A stretch of DNA of 64,000 nt from Bacteroidota bacterium (GTDB lineage: Bacteria; Bacteroidota; Ignavibacteria; UBA10030; UBA8401): NCBI GenBank assembly GCA_035506275.1, contig DATJPT010000006.1, forward strand, positions 77,019 to 141,018, in the 5' to 3' direction. Positions 19,777 through 27,475 of the stretch are shown here, piece by piece. Each line of letters begins with the position of its first letter. Position 1 is the first letter of the stretch. Made by a program: the position numbers and the translations under genes. Below the pieces are notes generated by a model that saw only the letters and a program-made list of their open reading frames with translations, was not told the DNA's origin and did not search any database.

Positions 19777-20652
19777 TTACGATTGTGAAGAAGTGCCGTT
19801 TGAGATTTCTGACGGAGAGATCGTTTGCATCACTGGAGGAGCCGGTGAGGCCGCAAAGGCCGGGCGAGCGGGAGACGAGGCGGCGGAACGCTGATTGCGC
19901 TTCAACACCTCTTGCGCAAGATCGATGTAGTTCCGCGTGCCGGACGACAACGCGTCGTAAAGAAGGATCGGCTTGCCGAAGCTCGGCGCCTCGCTCAATC
20001 TCACGTTCCTTGAGATGATCGTTGTAAAGACCTTCTCGCCAAAATATTTTTTCACCTCGTCGACGATCTGATTCGAGAGGCGGAGGCGTGAATCGAACAT
20101 CGTCATCAACACCCCTTCGATGTCGAGCGGCGGGTTGAGATTTTTCTTCACCATAGTGATGGTGTTCAGCAATTGACCGAGCCCTTCAAGCGCGTAGTAC
20201 TCGCACTGCACCGGTATCAGGATGGCATCGGCCGCGGTCAGCGCATTCAGGGTAATAAGGCCCAGCGACGGAGGGCAATCGATAATGATGTATTCATACA
20301 TCGAACGCACAGATTCAAGCGCACCTCTCATCTTCTTTTCACGGTGTGGCTCGTTCACCATTTCGATCTCTGACCCGACAAGATTGATGTGCGACGGGAG
20401 AAGCGAGAGAAACGGCATCGAGGTCTTCATAATGGCCTCGGTGGCATCAATGCCGCCGATCAACACCTCATACATCGTCTTCTCCAGCGATTTGCTCTCA
20501 ACGCCGACGCCGCTCGTCGCGTTCGCCTGGGGATCGGTGTCGACAAGCAATGTTTCATGCTCCGCCGCAGCGATCGACGCGGCGAGGTTCACCGCCGTGG
20601 TCGTTTTCCCGACGCCTCCTTTTTGATTCGCTATTGCAATGATCTTTCCCAT
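19777..20652 (-). CDS. parA: Chromosome partitioning ATPase ParA (Soj)
   Basis: 291 aa. Deviant Walker A KGGVGKTT (11-18), TDPQANAT (Walker A'), [13 protein letters not shown] (Walker B) and the DNA-binding basic surface are present. ATP-bound ParA dimers coat the nucleoid and drive ParB-parS segregation. The C-terminal 40 residues are an Ala/Pro/Ser-rich tail, longer than in Soj. The stop is followed within 15 bp by parB. The start codon overlaps the stop of the upstream membrane-protein gene by one base (TAATG). Confidence 0.96.
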   Translation of the reverse strand: MGKIIAIANQKGGVGKTTTAVNLAASIAAAEHETLLVDTDPQANATSGVGVESKSLEKTMYEVLIGGIDATEAIMKTSMPFLSLLPSHINLVGSEIEMVNEPHREKKMRGALESVRSMYEYIIIDCPPSLGLITLNALTAADAILIPVQCEYYALEGLGQLLNTITMVKKNLNPPLDIEGVLMTMFDSRLRLSNQIVDEVKKYFGEKVFTTIISRNVRLSEAPSFGKPILLYDALSSGTRNYIDLAQEVLKRNQRSAASSPARPAFAASPAPPVMQTISPSEISNGTSSQS

Positions 20653-21137
20653 TAAACCATGACCATCCTGACGGCGACCAGCAGCGCAATAATGCCGAAG
20701 GCAAGGTTCGCCCGCCGTCCTTTCAGCATTTTCTGATGCTGGATCGAGAGGTCGCGCTTCGTCTCTTCCGTCGAAGGAAAAGCGGCGATCGATTCCATTT
20801 CCTTTACGATGCTCGTGCCCGCCATTGCGGTTCCAATCATCAAAACGTAGATAATTTCCTTAGCAAGAAGAAGGAAATCCCACTCATTATGATAACGACC
20901 AAAAACGAACCGGGGGGTGAAAAGCACCAAGAATGCGCCGGTAATTGCCGTGGTCCATACGCACATCCAAACGAAACCGGTGAATCGTCGTTCTATCCGG
21001 ATATAGGCTGAGGACGCTGTCATTTCTTCGTAACGGATCACCGGATAGAAAATTCCCCCCATATACAAGAGCCCGCCAAGCCAGACGACCGCAGAAAAAA
21101 CGTGCATGCTGCGGACGGCCCACATCATAAATTCCAT
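20652..21137 (-). CDS. Four-helix membrane protein, CopD-domain-like
   Basis: 161 aa with four predicted membrane helices: about 4-28 ([21 protein letters not shown]), 50-72, 85-108 and 140-160. The first helix with its [11 protein letters not shown] resembles the CopD/YqhA-like motif HvlsavvWvGG seen in putative copper-transport and cytochrome-b561-like membrane proteins. A conserved His12 is visible, but no CxxC or Met-rich metal sites. It overlaps parA by one base, so it is probably co-translated, although a role in segregation is not implied. Function unknown. Confidence 0.65.
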   Translation of the reverse strand: MEFMMWAVRSMHVFSAVVWLGGLLYMGGIFYPVIRYEEMTASSAYIRIERRFTGFVWMCVWTTAITGAFLVLFTPRFVFGRYHNEWDFLLLAKEIIYVLMIGTAMAGTSIVKEMESIAAFPSTEETKRDLSIQHQKMLKGRRANLAFGIIALLVAVRMVMV

Positions 21138-21489
21138 AAAATGAACGGCTGCGTAAATACATCCCCCCTTTCAGCACATCTTTAAGTGCCAAGGGTAACT
21201 CAATATAAATCTTTTTGAAAACTGATGCAATGAAATTGAGCGGCAGCCGCCGAATTCTGATCATATTCAGCAAAATTCCTGGAGCAGAATGGGAAAATAC
21301 TAATACATCGGCTTCGGAGGGTTCACCGGGAGCGTCGGTGTTCAGCAGCGCGGAAGGATTCGGAGCGCAATGCAGGATTCGAGAGTCGGCGACTGAGGAC
21401 CTTTCGGGGGACTGCCCGGTCCTCATCAAAACTGAAGGCACGGGTGAAAAAGTCAAAGTGCGAAAATACTCGGCGGGAAAGTAGTTCGG
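21138..21489. other. Intergenic region between fmt and the CopD-like gene
   Basis: 352 bp without a supportable gene. An open frame crosses it on the minus strand but continues out of frame through the CopD-like gene and lacks a family match. A 7-bp inverted repeat GAGGACC/GGTCCTC (21395-21401 and 21418-21424) has no T-run, so it is at best a weak hairpin. No clear promoter could be picked. Confidence 0.5.
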
Positions 21490-22416
21490 TCAGCGCAGTG
21501 TGTCGCGGCTGTCAAATTTATATCCCCTCAAAAATTCCGCGGCCGCCATCCTCTTCTTTCCTTCCTGCTGAATTTCGAGAATTGACAGCATTCCATCCTT
21601 CGCAGCAACGAGCAGCCTCTCCCCGTCGACCTTGATGAGCCCCGGCGCTGCCTCCTGTCCCATGTCTCCTGTCTTCTCGCTTCGATAAACCTTCAGCAAC
21701 GTACCGCCGTGCATCGTCCATGCCGCGGGATACGGCGAAAGTCCCCGGATAAAATTATGAATATCTTCCGCGGATTTGCCCCAATTGATCCGGCAATCAT
21801 CTTTGAAAATTTTTGGCGCGGGAGAGGAAGTCGCATCATCCTGGTTGCGCGGGTGTGTTTTTCCCATTTCGATCAAGCGAACGGTTTGCAGGACAATTTC
21901 GGCTCCCACCTCCGCAAGCGTATCATGAAGCTCTCCGGCATTCATCGATTCGGGAATTGCAACGCGGGCTTGCAGAATGATGTTCCCCGTATCAACCTTC
22001 TCTTGCAGGAAAAACGTCGTGACCCCCGATTCCTTTTCGCCGTTGATGATCGCCCAGTTGATCGGTGCCGCCCCGCGGTACTTCGGGAGAAGGGAGGCGT
22101 GCAGGTTAAACGCTCCCTTTGCGGGCATTGAGAACACTTTCGCCGGCAAGATTCTGAAAGCGACGACGATGAAGAGATCAGGATGGAATGACGCCAGAGA
22201 GGAAATGAATGCCGGGTCGTGTAACGATGCCGGTTGAAGCACTGTCAGAGAATTTTTTACCGCACAATCTTTGACCGGCGTGAATGAAACCTGCTGTCCT
22301 CTGCCGCGCGGTTTATCGGGGGCGGTCACAACGGCGACGGGGGAATAACCGTTCTTCAGCAAGATCTCAAGGCTTGGAACGGCGAAGTCCGGAGTCCCCA
22401 TGAACACAATATTCAT
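21490..22416 (-). CDS. fmt: Methionyl-tRNA formyltransferase
   Basis: 308 aa, normal length. It formylates Met-tRNAi for translation initiation. Visible: N-terminal VFMGTPDFAVPSLEILL, the SLLPKYRGAAPINWAIINGE catalytic loop, TFFLQEKVDTGNI, and the C-terminal OB-like domain with RGLSPYPAAWT. The ATG overlaps the end of def by four bases, the common def-fmt operon arrangement (def first). The N-terminal catalytic His and Asn are inside the usual HASLLPKYRG and DLFIVVAFRILP segments. Confidence 0.97.
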   Translation of the reverse strand: MNIVFMGTPDFAVPSLEILLKNGYSPVAVVTAPDKPRGRGQQVSFTPVKDCAVKNSLTVLQPASLHDPAFISSLASFHPDLFIVVAFRILPAKVFSMPAKGAFNLHASLLPKYRGAAPINWAIINGEKESGVTTFFLQEKVDTGNIILQARVAIPESMNAGELHDTLAEVGAEIVLQTVRLIEMGKTHPRNQDDATSSPAPKIFKDDCRINWGKSAEDIHNFIRGLSPYPAAWTMHGGTLLKVYRSEKTGDMGQEAAPGLIKVDGERLLVAAKDGMLSILEIQQEGKKRMAAAEFLRGYKFDSRDTLR

Positions 22417-22982
22417 CTTTTCGATTTCGGCTTTTCGTCCTTCGGCAGAACAACTTCATATTTATGCTCAAATTCCCCTTTGGAGATTTTCTTCAGCTTG
22501 CTCCGCAGCAGTGTCCGTTTCGTGGCGCTCAGGTGGTCGGTGATCAGTACGCCGTTCAGGTGGTCGATTTCATGCTGAAGGACGCGCCCCAGCATACCCG
22601 TCGCGACAATTTTTTGATCCCGAAGGTTAGCATCCTGAAACTTCACGGTGACCGTCTCGGCGCGATTGATGACGTCGCGGATCTCGGGAATGCTCAGGCA
22701 GCCCTCCTCCATTTCCCATTCGCCTTCTTCATCGACGATTTCGGGATTGATGAATGCCATCGGTTTCGTTTCTTTGTATTCCTCGGTGTCTGAAAGGTCG
22801 ACCACGAGGACCTGTTCCAGGACGCCGACCTGATTTGCTGCAAGCCCGACGCCGTTCGAGGAATGCATCGTCTCGAACATATCCTGGATCAACTGGATGG
22901 TCTTGTTGGAAATTTCCTTGACCGGTCTGGCCTTTTTCTTCAAAACCTCAGTGCCGTACACATAAATGGGGAGTGCTGCCAT
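22413..22982 (-). CDS. def: Peptide deformylase
   Basis: 189 aa. All three metal-binding motifs are intact: motif 1 GVGLAANQVG, motif 2 EEGCLSIPE (metal Cys) and motif 3 QHEIDHLNG (HExxH). It removes the N-formyl group from nascent chains. The C-terminus has a basic Lys-rich tail (EKPKSKR). It is translationally coupled to fmt, which follows with a four-base overlap. Confidence 0.97.
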   Translation of the reverse strand: MAALPIYVYGTEVLKKKARPVKEISNKTIQLIQDMFETMHSSNGVGLAANQVGVLEQVLVVDLSDTEEYKETKPMAFINPEIVDEEGEWEMEEGCLSIPEIRDVINRAETVTVKFQDANLRDQKIVATGMLGRVLQHEIDHLNGVLITDHLSATKRTLLRSKLKKISKGEFEHKYEVVLPKDEKPKSKR

Positions 22983-23057
22983 GCGTTTTTATCTCACCTA
23001 TATTACCCGCTGATCCATGTATTCTGTGTTGTGAATTCTGTCTCCTGCCGTCTTCCT

Positions 23058-23729
23058 TCATTCAACCACCCTTCTCGCCTCCGTATATCTCTTTTTATAG
23101 TACGAACTTTCTATGGAAGAGATCGTCACTCCGAACGCCTCGCTCGCGTGTGCGAACAGATCGTCGCCGATGTAAATGCCGACATGCGAGGGGTTCGCGC
23201 CGGTCGTATTAAAGAACATCAGGTCGCCGAACCTCAGGTCTTCGAACGCCACCGGTGTCCCAACCTTCACCTGCTCTGCCGCAGATCGGGGCAATTGCAC
23301 ACTCACCGACTGGTTGTAGACCGCGCCGGTAAATGCCGAGCAGTCAATTCCGGATTTCGAGTCGCCGCCGTAAACGTACGGGGTGCCAAGGTATCCAAGA
23401 ATGACATCCATCATTTTCTGGTCGTCGATCTTTCCCGCCGGGGCTTTTGGAGTCGTCCGCGACGTCCCCGCGCGAGAATCATTCGATTGCTGCGAAACTG
23501 ACGGTGACGGCTTCGCGCTCGAGAAACGGGCCGTCACCTGCTTCACGTCCACCTTGCGGTCGTCCTCTTTCTTTTCTTCCTCAATGTGCCTCGAACTAAA
23601 CCGCGGTCCGCTGTTCTTTTTTTCGGGCTTCTCGCTTTTCTCCGTAGAATCATGGCTGACGAATCGCGGCGACGACGAGCCGCAGCCGGCGGCAAAGAGG
23701 CAGACGAGAGAAAAAACGAGAACTTTCAT
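23058..23729 (-). CDS. NlpC/P60 family lipoprotein peptidase
   Basis: 223 aa. Lipobox LFAAGC gives lipidation at Cys16, so the protein is probably anchored in the outer or inner membrane facing the periplasm. Residues about 25-115 are a low-complexity Ser/Lys/Glu linker. The NlpC/P60 domain (about 118-223) carries the catalytic Cys in GIDCSAF, His in NPSHVGIYIG and a third polar residue in LFAHAS. The family hydrolyses D-gamma-Glu-DAP bonds in peptidoglycan stem peptides. The promoter (TTGCAA-N16-TACATT) ends only 9 bp before the ATG. Confidence 0.9.
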   Translation of the reverse strand: MKVLVFSLVCLFAAGCGSSSPRFVSHDSTEKSEKPEKKNSGPRFSSRHIEEEKKEDDRKVDVKQVTARFSSAKPSPSVSQQSNDSRAGTSRTTPKAPAGKIDDQKMMDVILGYLGTPYVYGGDSKSGIDCSAFTGAVYNQSVSVQLPRSAAEQVKVGTPVAFEDLRFGDLMFFNTTGANPSHVGIYIGDDLFAHASEAFGVTISSIESSYYKKRYTEARRVVE

Positions 23730-23738
23730 TCGCTTACA

Positions 23739-23766
23739 AATGTACGTGATTCAGATTTATTTGCAA
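23739..23766 (-). promoter_or_regulatory. Predicted promoter of the NlpC/P60 gene, near-leaderless
   Basis: On the minus strand TTGCAA (23766-23761) and TACATTTG (an exact match to the Bacteroidota TAnnTTTG -7 box, beginning at 23744) are spaced by 16 bp. The ATG at 23729 follows 9 nt after the TACATT hexamer, leaving a predicted leader of only a few bases. Confidence 0.5.
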
Positions 23767-23787
23767 CCGAGTTTTAGTTCCGCAATA

Positions 23788-23815
23788 AAAAAGCTCCTCA
23801 ATAAAGGAGCTTTTT
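23788..23815 (-). terminator. Intrinsic terminator after the primary sigma factor gene
   Basis: AAAGCTCCT/AGGAGCTTT (23790-23798 with 23805-23813) flanked by A and T runs on both sides, about 30 bp beyond the sigma gene stop. The symmetry would allow action in either direction. Confidence 0.8.
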
Positions 23816-23843
23816 CACTATTGTCCAACGCTGCGGCCGGTCA

Positions 23844-24701
23844 TTAGCCAAGATAGGCACGCAGGTTTTTACTCCGCGAGGCGTGCCGCAGCCGGCGGAT
23901 CGCCTTCTCCTTGATCTGGCGCACGCGCTCACGCGTGAGGTTGAACTTTTCGCCGATCTCTTCAAGCGTCAACGAATGTTCCCGCTGGAGACCGAAATAG
24001 AGACGGATCACTTCAGCCTCGCGGTCGCTCAGTGTCGCAAGCGCCCGTTGCACCTCTTCTTTTAAGGATTCATCCATCAGGATGCTGTCGGGAGCCGGCT
24101 GGCGTTCGTCCTGAATAACATCGAGGAGGCGGTTGTCTTCGCCCTGCGCGAACGGCGCGTCCATCGAGAGATGACGGCCGGAGATCTTCAGCGTGTCGGC
24201 GACTTCGAAGAGCGACATGTCGAGCTCCTCCGCAAGCTCGCTAGCGCTCGGCTCTCGCTCGAATTCCTGCTCGAGGCTGCTGAAGGCCTTGCCGATCTTG
24301 TTCAAGGCCCCGACGCGGTTCAACGGAAGGCGCACGATGCGGGATTGTTCTGCAAGCGCTTGGAGAATCGACTGGCGTATCCACCAGACCGCGTACGAAA
24401 TAAACTTAAACCCGCGCGTTTCGTCGAAACGCTTTGCAGCCTTGATGAGTCCCAGATTCCCTTCGTTGATCAGATCGCCGAGCGACAAGCCCTGATTCTG
24501 GTATTGCTTCGCCACGCTCACCACGAATCGGAGGTTCGCCTTCGTCAGTTTCTCAAGGGATTTTTGGTCCCCCTTTTTGATCCGTTGGGCGAGGTCGATC
24601 TCCTGCTCGGGAGTCAGCAAATCTACTTTGCCGATCTCCTGCAAATATTTGTCGAGGGATTGGCTCTCCCGGTTCGTATATTGTTTTGTAATCTTAACCA
24701 T
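23844..24701 (-). CDS. rpoD: RNA polymerase primary sigma factor (RpoD/SigA, short Bacteroidota type)
   Basis: 285 aa, lacking region 1.1 and the non-conserved insert, as is normal for the primary sigma of Bacteroidota. Region 1.2 [20 protein letters not shown], core-binding region 2.2 [23 protein letters not shown], the -10 melting region [13 protein letters not shown], region 3 and region 4.2 helix-turn-helix [20 protein letters not shown] are all visible. It directs housekeeping transcription; promoters seen in this window share TTG-N17-TAnnTT. It is the last gene of a run that includes two BMC vertex genes, with 26 bp between, and ends in a terminator. Confidence 0.94.
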   Translation of the reverse strand: MVKITKQYTNRESQSLDKYLQEIGKVDLLTPEQEIDLAQRIKKGDQKSLEKLTKANLRFVVSVAKQYQNQGLSLGDLINEGNLGLIKAAKRFDETRGFKFISYAVWWIRQSILQALAEQSRIVRLPLNRVGALNKIGKAFSSLEQEFEREPSASELAEELDMSLFEVADTLKISGRHLSMDAPFAQGEDNRLLDVIQDERQPAPDSILMDESLKEEVQRALATLSDREAEVIRLYFGLQREHSLTLEEIGEKFNLTRERVRQIKEKAIRRLRHASRSKNLRAYLG

Positions 24702-24727
24702 CCTGCATTCACCTCATTTTCAAAAAG

Positions 24728-24997
24728 CTATTTCTGAAGGTCGATCCTGTCGACGATGCCGACAATGCTGGCATCGACGGGGGCCATATCAACCGGAAGC
24801 GGAATGACCGCTTCGGCGGCCGTTATATAGAACACCGTTTCTCCTGCTCCCGCTCCCACCGTATCGACCGCGACGATCGGCGAGCCGACGTTCTTCCGCT
24901 CAGCGGAGATCGGCTGGATGAACTGAAGCTTGAAGCTTTTCAAGTGTTCATCCTTCCGCGTCGCCCAGATTGTCCCGATGACCTTTGCTAGGAACAT
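24728..24997 (-). CDS. BMC vertex protein, EutN/CcmL family (copy 1)
   Basis: 89 aa. EutN/CcmL proteins form pentamers that cap the twelve vertices of bacterial microcompartment shells. Signature MFLAKVIGTIWATRKDEHL at the start, central VAVDTVGAGAGETVFY, and the end VDASIVGIVDRID match the family closely. Copy 2 lies 25 bp upstream in the same direction, and the primary sigma gene follows 26 bp downstream. No hexameric (BMC-H) or trimeric (BMC-T) shell gene and no signature enzyme is seen in this window, so whether a shell forms must depend on genes elsewhere. Confidence 0.93.
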   Translation of the reverse strand: MFLAKVIGTIWATRKDEHLKSFKLQFIQPISAERKNVGSPIVAVDTVGAGAGETVFYITAAEAVIPLPVDMAPVDASIVGIVDRIDLQK

Positions 24998-25022
24998 ACG
25001 AGTTGATCCGACTAAAAGTTCG

Positions 25023-25295
25023 CTACTTCTCGGTCACGTCGAGCTTATCGACGACCGCCATTATAACGGCGTCGACCGGCTTGTTTTTGGTGACCGCCGT
25101 TTGGCGCGCCGAGCTTCCGGTGGCGACGAGCACAATATCTCCTACTCCTGCCTGAACGGTATCGACCGCCACAACGATCGTCTCCTTCAATTTGTAGTCG
25201 AGGTCGACATGGCGGACGATCTGCAGAGAAACTCCAACCAGGGCCTCGTCCTTCCGAGTTGCCCAGACCGTACCGATCACTTTTCCAAGTATCAT
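25023..25295 (-). CDS. BMC vertex protein, EutN/CcmL family (copy 2)
   Basis: 90 aa, about half identical to copy 1 by eye. MILGKVIGTVWATRKDEAL at the start, VVAVDTVQAGVGDIVLVATGSSARQT in the middle and VDAVIMAVVDKLDV at the end are the family blocks; the GSSAR loop is the usual EutN form and is altered (TAAEAV) in copy 1. This suggests copy 1 has diverged and the two may occupy different vertices or form mixed pentamers. The PIN-domain gene ends 18 bp upstream. Confidence 0.94.
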   Translation of the reverse strand: MILGKVIGTVWATRKDEALVGVSLQIVRHVDLDYKLKETIVVAVDTVQAGVGDIVLVATGSSARQTAVTKNKPVDAVIMAVVDKLDVTEK

Positions 25296-25313
25296 GACGA
25301 AGAGTCCCGAGAA

Positions 25314-25742
25314 TTATTTGACGTTGACATCGAGCTTCCCACTGTTCCGGTCGAGCATGAGCGCCGGAACGACCCGCAGTTGTTTGACGCCTGCAAACCG
25401 CCGGGGGTTCAACGTCACGATCGGCAGTTTGCTCTCGATGCAGAGACCGGCGATCAATGCCGGCATCTCATTGAGTTTTCCCGACCCCACAACGGAAAAA
25501 AATCTTCCTGCTGCCTTGGCGCTTTTGGAATTGAGTCCGAGCACCTTCAACGCGCTCATTGCATCGTCGACTGCCTGAATTTCCTTTTTCGACCGTGCAA
25601 CCGAAAAAGCTTCGATCGCGTTAAAGACTGTTGTATAGCAAAAAAACACGTTCATCGCTTTCCGCAAATACGACGTCCCTTCACGATGAAGAAGGTGCTC
25701 AAGCAGAACGTCTGTGTCGAGAACGACCTTCTGAACGCTCAC
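25314..25742 (-). CDS. PIN-domain protein (VapC-like), with partly altered active site
   Basis: 142 aa from a GTG at 25742 that overlaps the stop of the preceding AbrB-like gene (GTGA). PIN domains are Mg-dependent RNases, often toxins. First acidic residue Asp9 (VLDTDVLLEHL) and Glu44 (FNAIEAF) are in place. The third acidic position, normally the Asp in DALIA, reads Pro94 (NEMPALIAG) with Glu92 two residues earlier, and the usual Asp of TxNxxDF reads Arg115 (TLNPRRF). RNase activity may thus be weakened. The overlap with an antitoxin-like gene supports a VapBC-like pair, here embedded in the deoB to BMC vertex run. Confidence 0.8.
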   Translation of the reverse strand: MSVQKVVLDTDVLLEHLLHREGTSYLRKAMNVFFCYTTVFNAIEAFSVARSKKEIQAVDDAMSALKVLGLNSKSAKAAGRFFSVVGSGKLNEMPALIAGLCIESKLPIVTLNPRRFAGVKQLRVVPALMLDRNSGKLDVNVK

Positions 25743-26041
25743 CGGACATAGCCTTTCGCCCGCCTTCTGAAACCCTGGTTCCTTGAAAGCACTCCCTCGC
25801 TCGACAGGAAACGGACGACGTGTTCTCTGTCTTCAAACTGGATCGTCCCGATGCGTTCAATTTCCTCGTCAGAGACGTTCCTCGCAGCCAACCCTTTTGA
25901 CAGGACGCCTCCGACGATTCGAACTGTCACTCTATCGCCGGGCCTGAGAGAAAGCTCGCCGCCGACCGCGCGGGAAAAATGGACGTTCCCATCGCTTCCA
26001 ATTTCCGCTTCGAATTCAACACTGTGTTTCGCCTTCTCCAT
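25739..26041 (-). CDS. AbrB-like antitoxin candidate
   Basis: 100 aa from the ATG at 26041, eight bases after the deoB stop; the frame remains open upstream but overlaps deoB. Residues about 5-45 (EFEAEIGSDGNVHFSRAV ... LSLRPGDRVTVRIVGG) resemble a SpoVT/AbrB swapped-hairpin DNA-binding unit. The C-terminal part (about 55-100) ends in a basic patch RRRAKGYVR, fitting the neutralising tail of VapB-like antitoxins. It precedes and overlaps the PIN gene, the usual antitoxin-first order. Autoregulation of the promoter is plausible but no operator was identified. Confidence 0.6.
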   Translation of the reverse strand: MEKAKHSVEFEAEIGSDGNVHFSRAVGGELSLRPGDRVTVRIVGGVLSKGLAARNVSDEEIERIGTIQFEDREHVVRFLSSEGVLSRNQGFRRRAKGYVR

Positions 26042-26048
26042 GGTCCCT

Positions 26049-27233
26049 TCACTGAATCGCGCTGAGGAAGCTTGTTCCAGCGATCTTCCCGCCGTTAACG
26101 CTGAAATATTCCGCAATCGTTTTTCCCGCATCGGCAAAAGTCTTCCTGACGCCGAGGTTCACGCCTTTCTTTCCCGTCTTAGAAAAGGTGAGCAGAGGAA
26201 CGTATTCGCGGGAATGGTCCGTGCTGTTGTCCGTCGGGTCGTTGCCGTGGTCGGCGGTGATCATCAGAATGTCGTTGCCCTTCACCGTCTCAAAGATTCT
26301 CGGCAGGTGACCATCGAAATATTCGATCGCTTTTGCCATTCCTTCGGCGTCCTGACGATGCCCGTAGAGCATGTCGAAATCGACAAGGTTCGTCATGATG
26401 AAGCCATGATCCATTCCCGATGATCGCCTGACAATTTCCTCGATCCCTTCGGCATTCGAATGCGTATGAATTTTCTCTCGCAGCCCGCGTCCCGAAAAGA
26501 GGTCGTCAATCTTGCCGATGGAAACCGTCGGGATGCCGTTCCTGGAAAGCAGGTCGAGGACCGTCGTGCCGGGCGCTTGGAGCGAAAAATCTCTCCTGTT
26601 TGCCGTCCTTACGTAATTGCCGCTCGTTCCGATGAAGGGGCGGGCGATCACGCGTCCCACGGCATGGTTGCCGACGAGCACGTTGTCCCGTGCTGCCTGG
26701 CAGATCCGGTACAGATCCTTCAGCGGAATCACATCCTCGTGTGCTGCTATTTGAAAGACAGAATCTCCGGACGTGTACACGATCGGAAACCCGGTGCGTA
26801 CGTGTTCATCGCCAAGCTCTTCAATGATCTGCGTTCCGGAGGCGGGCCTGTTTCCCAGAACGCCGCGCAGGTTCGCTGCCGAGAGGAATTTTTCGATCAC
26901 CTCGGCGGGGAAGCCATGAGGATAGTATGGAAAATCTTGCGTAACGATAATTCCTGAAATCTCCCAATGCCCGGTGGTGCTGTCCTTCCCTTTCGAGACC
27001 TCCTGCATTTTGCCGAAACATCCTTCCGGCTCCGGAACCGGCGGCACCCCCAAAATCGGAGCGATATTACCGAGGCCGAGTCTCTGCATATTGGGAAGGG
27101 CGAGTCCGCCGACCGCGTCGGCGGTGTGTCCTATCGTGTTCGAGCCCGCATCTCCGTACGCTGCGGCGTCAGGCGCTTCACCGATGCCGAGACTGTCGAG
27201 AACGATGAAAACGATTTTGCCGGGCGCATTCAA
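26049..27233 (-). CDS. deoB: Phosphopentomutase
   Basis: 394 aa, standard DeoB length. It interconverts ribose- or deoxyribose-1-phosphate and the 5-phosphates in nucleoside salvage. Alkaline-phosphatase-fold metal sites are visible: VLDSLGIGEAPDA (Asp13), SNTIGHTA with the phosphothreonine region, MITADHGNDPT and TDHSREYVPLL near the C-terminus. A TTG at 27233 is the only start giving the conserved N-terminus; it lies directly after the stop of the zinc-ribbon gene. The BMC vertex genes follow downstream on the same strand. No deoC, deoD or deoA is in the window. Confidence 0.95.
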   Translation of the reverse strand: MNAPGKIVFIVLDSLGIGEAPDAAAYGDAGSNTIGHTADAVGGLALPNMQRLGLGNIAPILGVPPVPEPEGCFGKMQEVSKGKDSTTGHWEISGIIVTQDFPYYPHGFPAEVIEKFLSAANLRGVLGNRPASGTQIIEELGDEHVRTGFPIVYTSGDSVFQIAAHEDVIPLKDLYRICQAARDNVLVGNHAVGRVIARPFIGTSGNYVRTANRRDFSLQAPGTTVLDLLSRNGIPTVSIGKIDDLFSGRGLREKIHTHSNAEGIEEIVRRSSGMDHGFIMTNLVDFDMLYGHRQDAEGMAKAIEYFDGHLPRIFETVKGNDILMITADHGNDPTDNSTDHSREYVPLLTFSKTGKKGVNLGVRKTFADAGKTIAEYFSVNGGKIAGTSFLSAIQ

Positions 27234-27428
27234 TTATGCGTAAACTTCCTTTTCATTGCATTTGCAGACCTGCACGAGCGCACGGTTGAACCGGTAAGAT
27301 CCGACATCGGTCTTTACCGATTGAATGACCGCCGTCGGCACTTTCAACGCACCGCATTTCGGGCATTTTATCCCTCGTTCTGCTCCTGCTTTCTTTGCCT
27401 TCTCCGCGAAATCTTGCTGTTTTGCCAT
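27234..27428 (-). CDS. 64-aa zinc-ribbon protein
   Basis: A small basic protein with four cysteines in a CPKC ... CKC arrangement (KCPKCGALK about 21-29 and VCKCNE about 54-59), able to bind one zinc. Its stop is immediately next to the deoB TTG start, which points to translational coupling. A TGAGGA ribosome-binding site precedes the ATG. I do not recognise a family; such mini zinc-ribbons occur as ribosome- or RNA-associated factors, but that is only an inference. Confidence 0.6.
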   Translation of the reverse strand: MAKQQDFAEKAKKAGAERGIKCPKCGALKVPTAVIQSVKTDVGSYRFNRALVQVCKCNEKEVYA

Positions 27429-27475
27429 TGTATCCTCAGTGCTGTATAGTTAATTATGCTTTGATGAAAAATTCT

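Noticed and set aside
18850..20652. parS site near parAB
   Set aside because: I looked for TGTTTCACGTGAAACA-like palindromes around the operon and elsewhere in the window and found none convincing.
21174..21193. TGGCAC ... GC on the minus strand upstream of the CopD-like gene as a sigma-54 promoter
   Set aside because: The spacing between GG and GC is 13 instead of 10 bases, so it does not fit the -24/-12 rule.
20887..21456. A 189-codon minus-strand frame crossing the fmt-CopD intergenic region
   Set aside because: It overlaps the four-helix membrane protein in another frame, and its sequence has no recognisable domain or ribosome-binding site.
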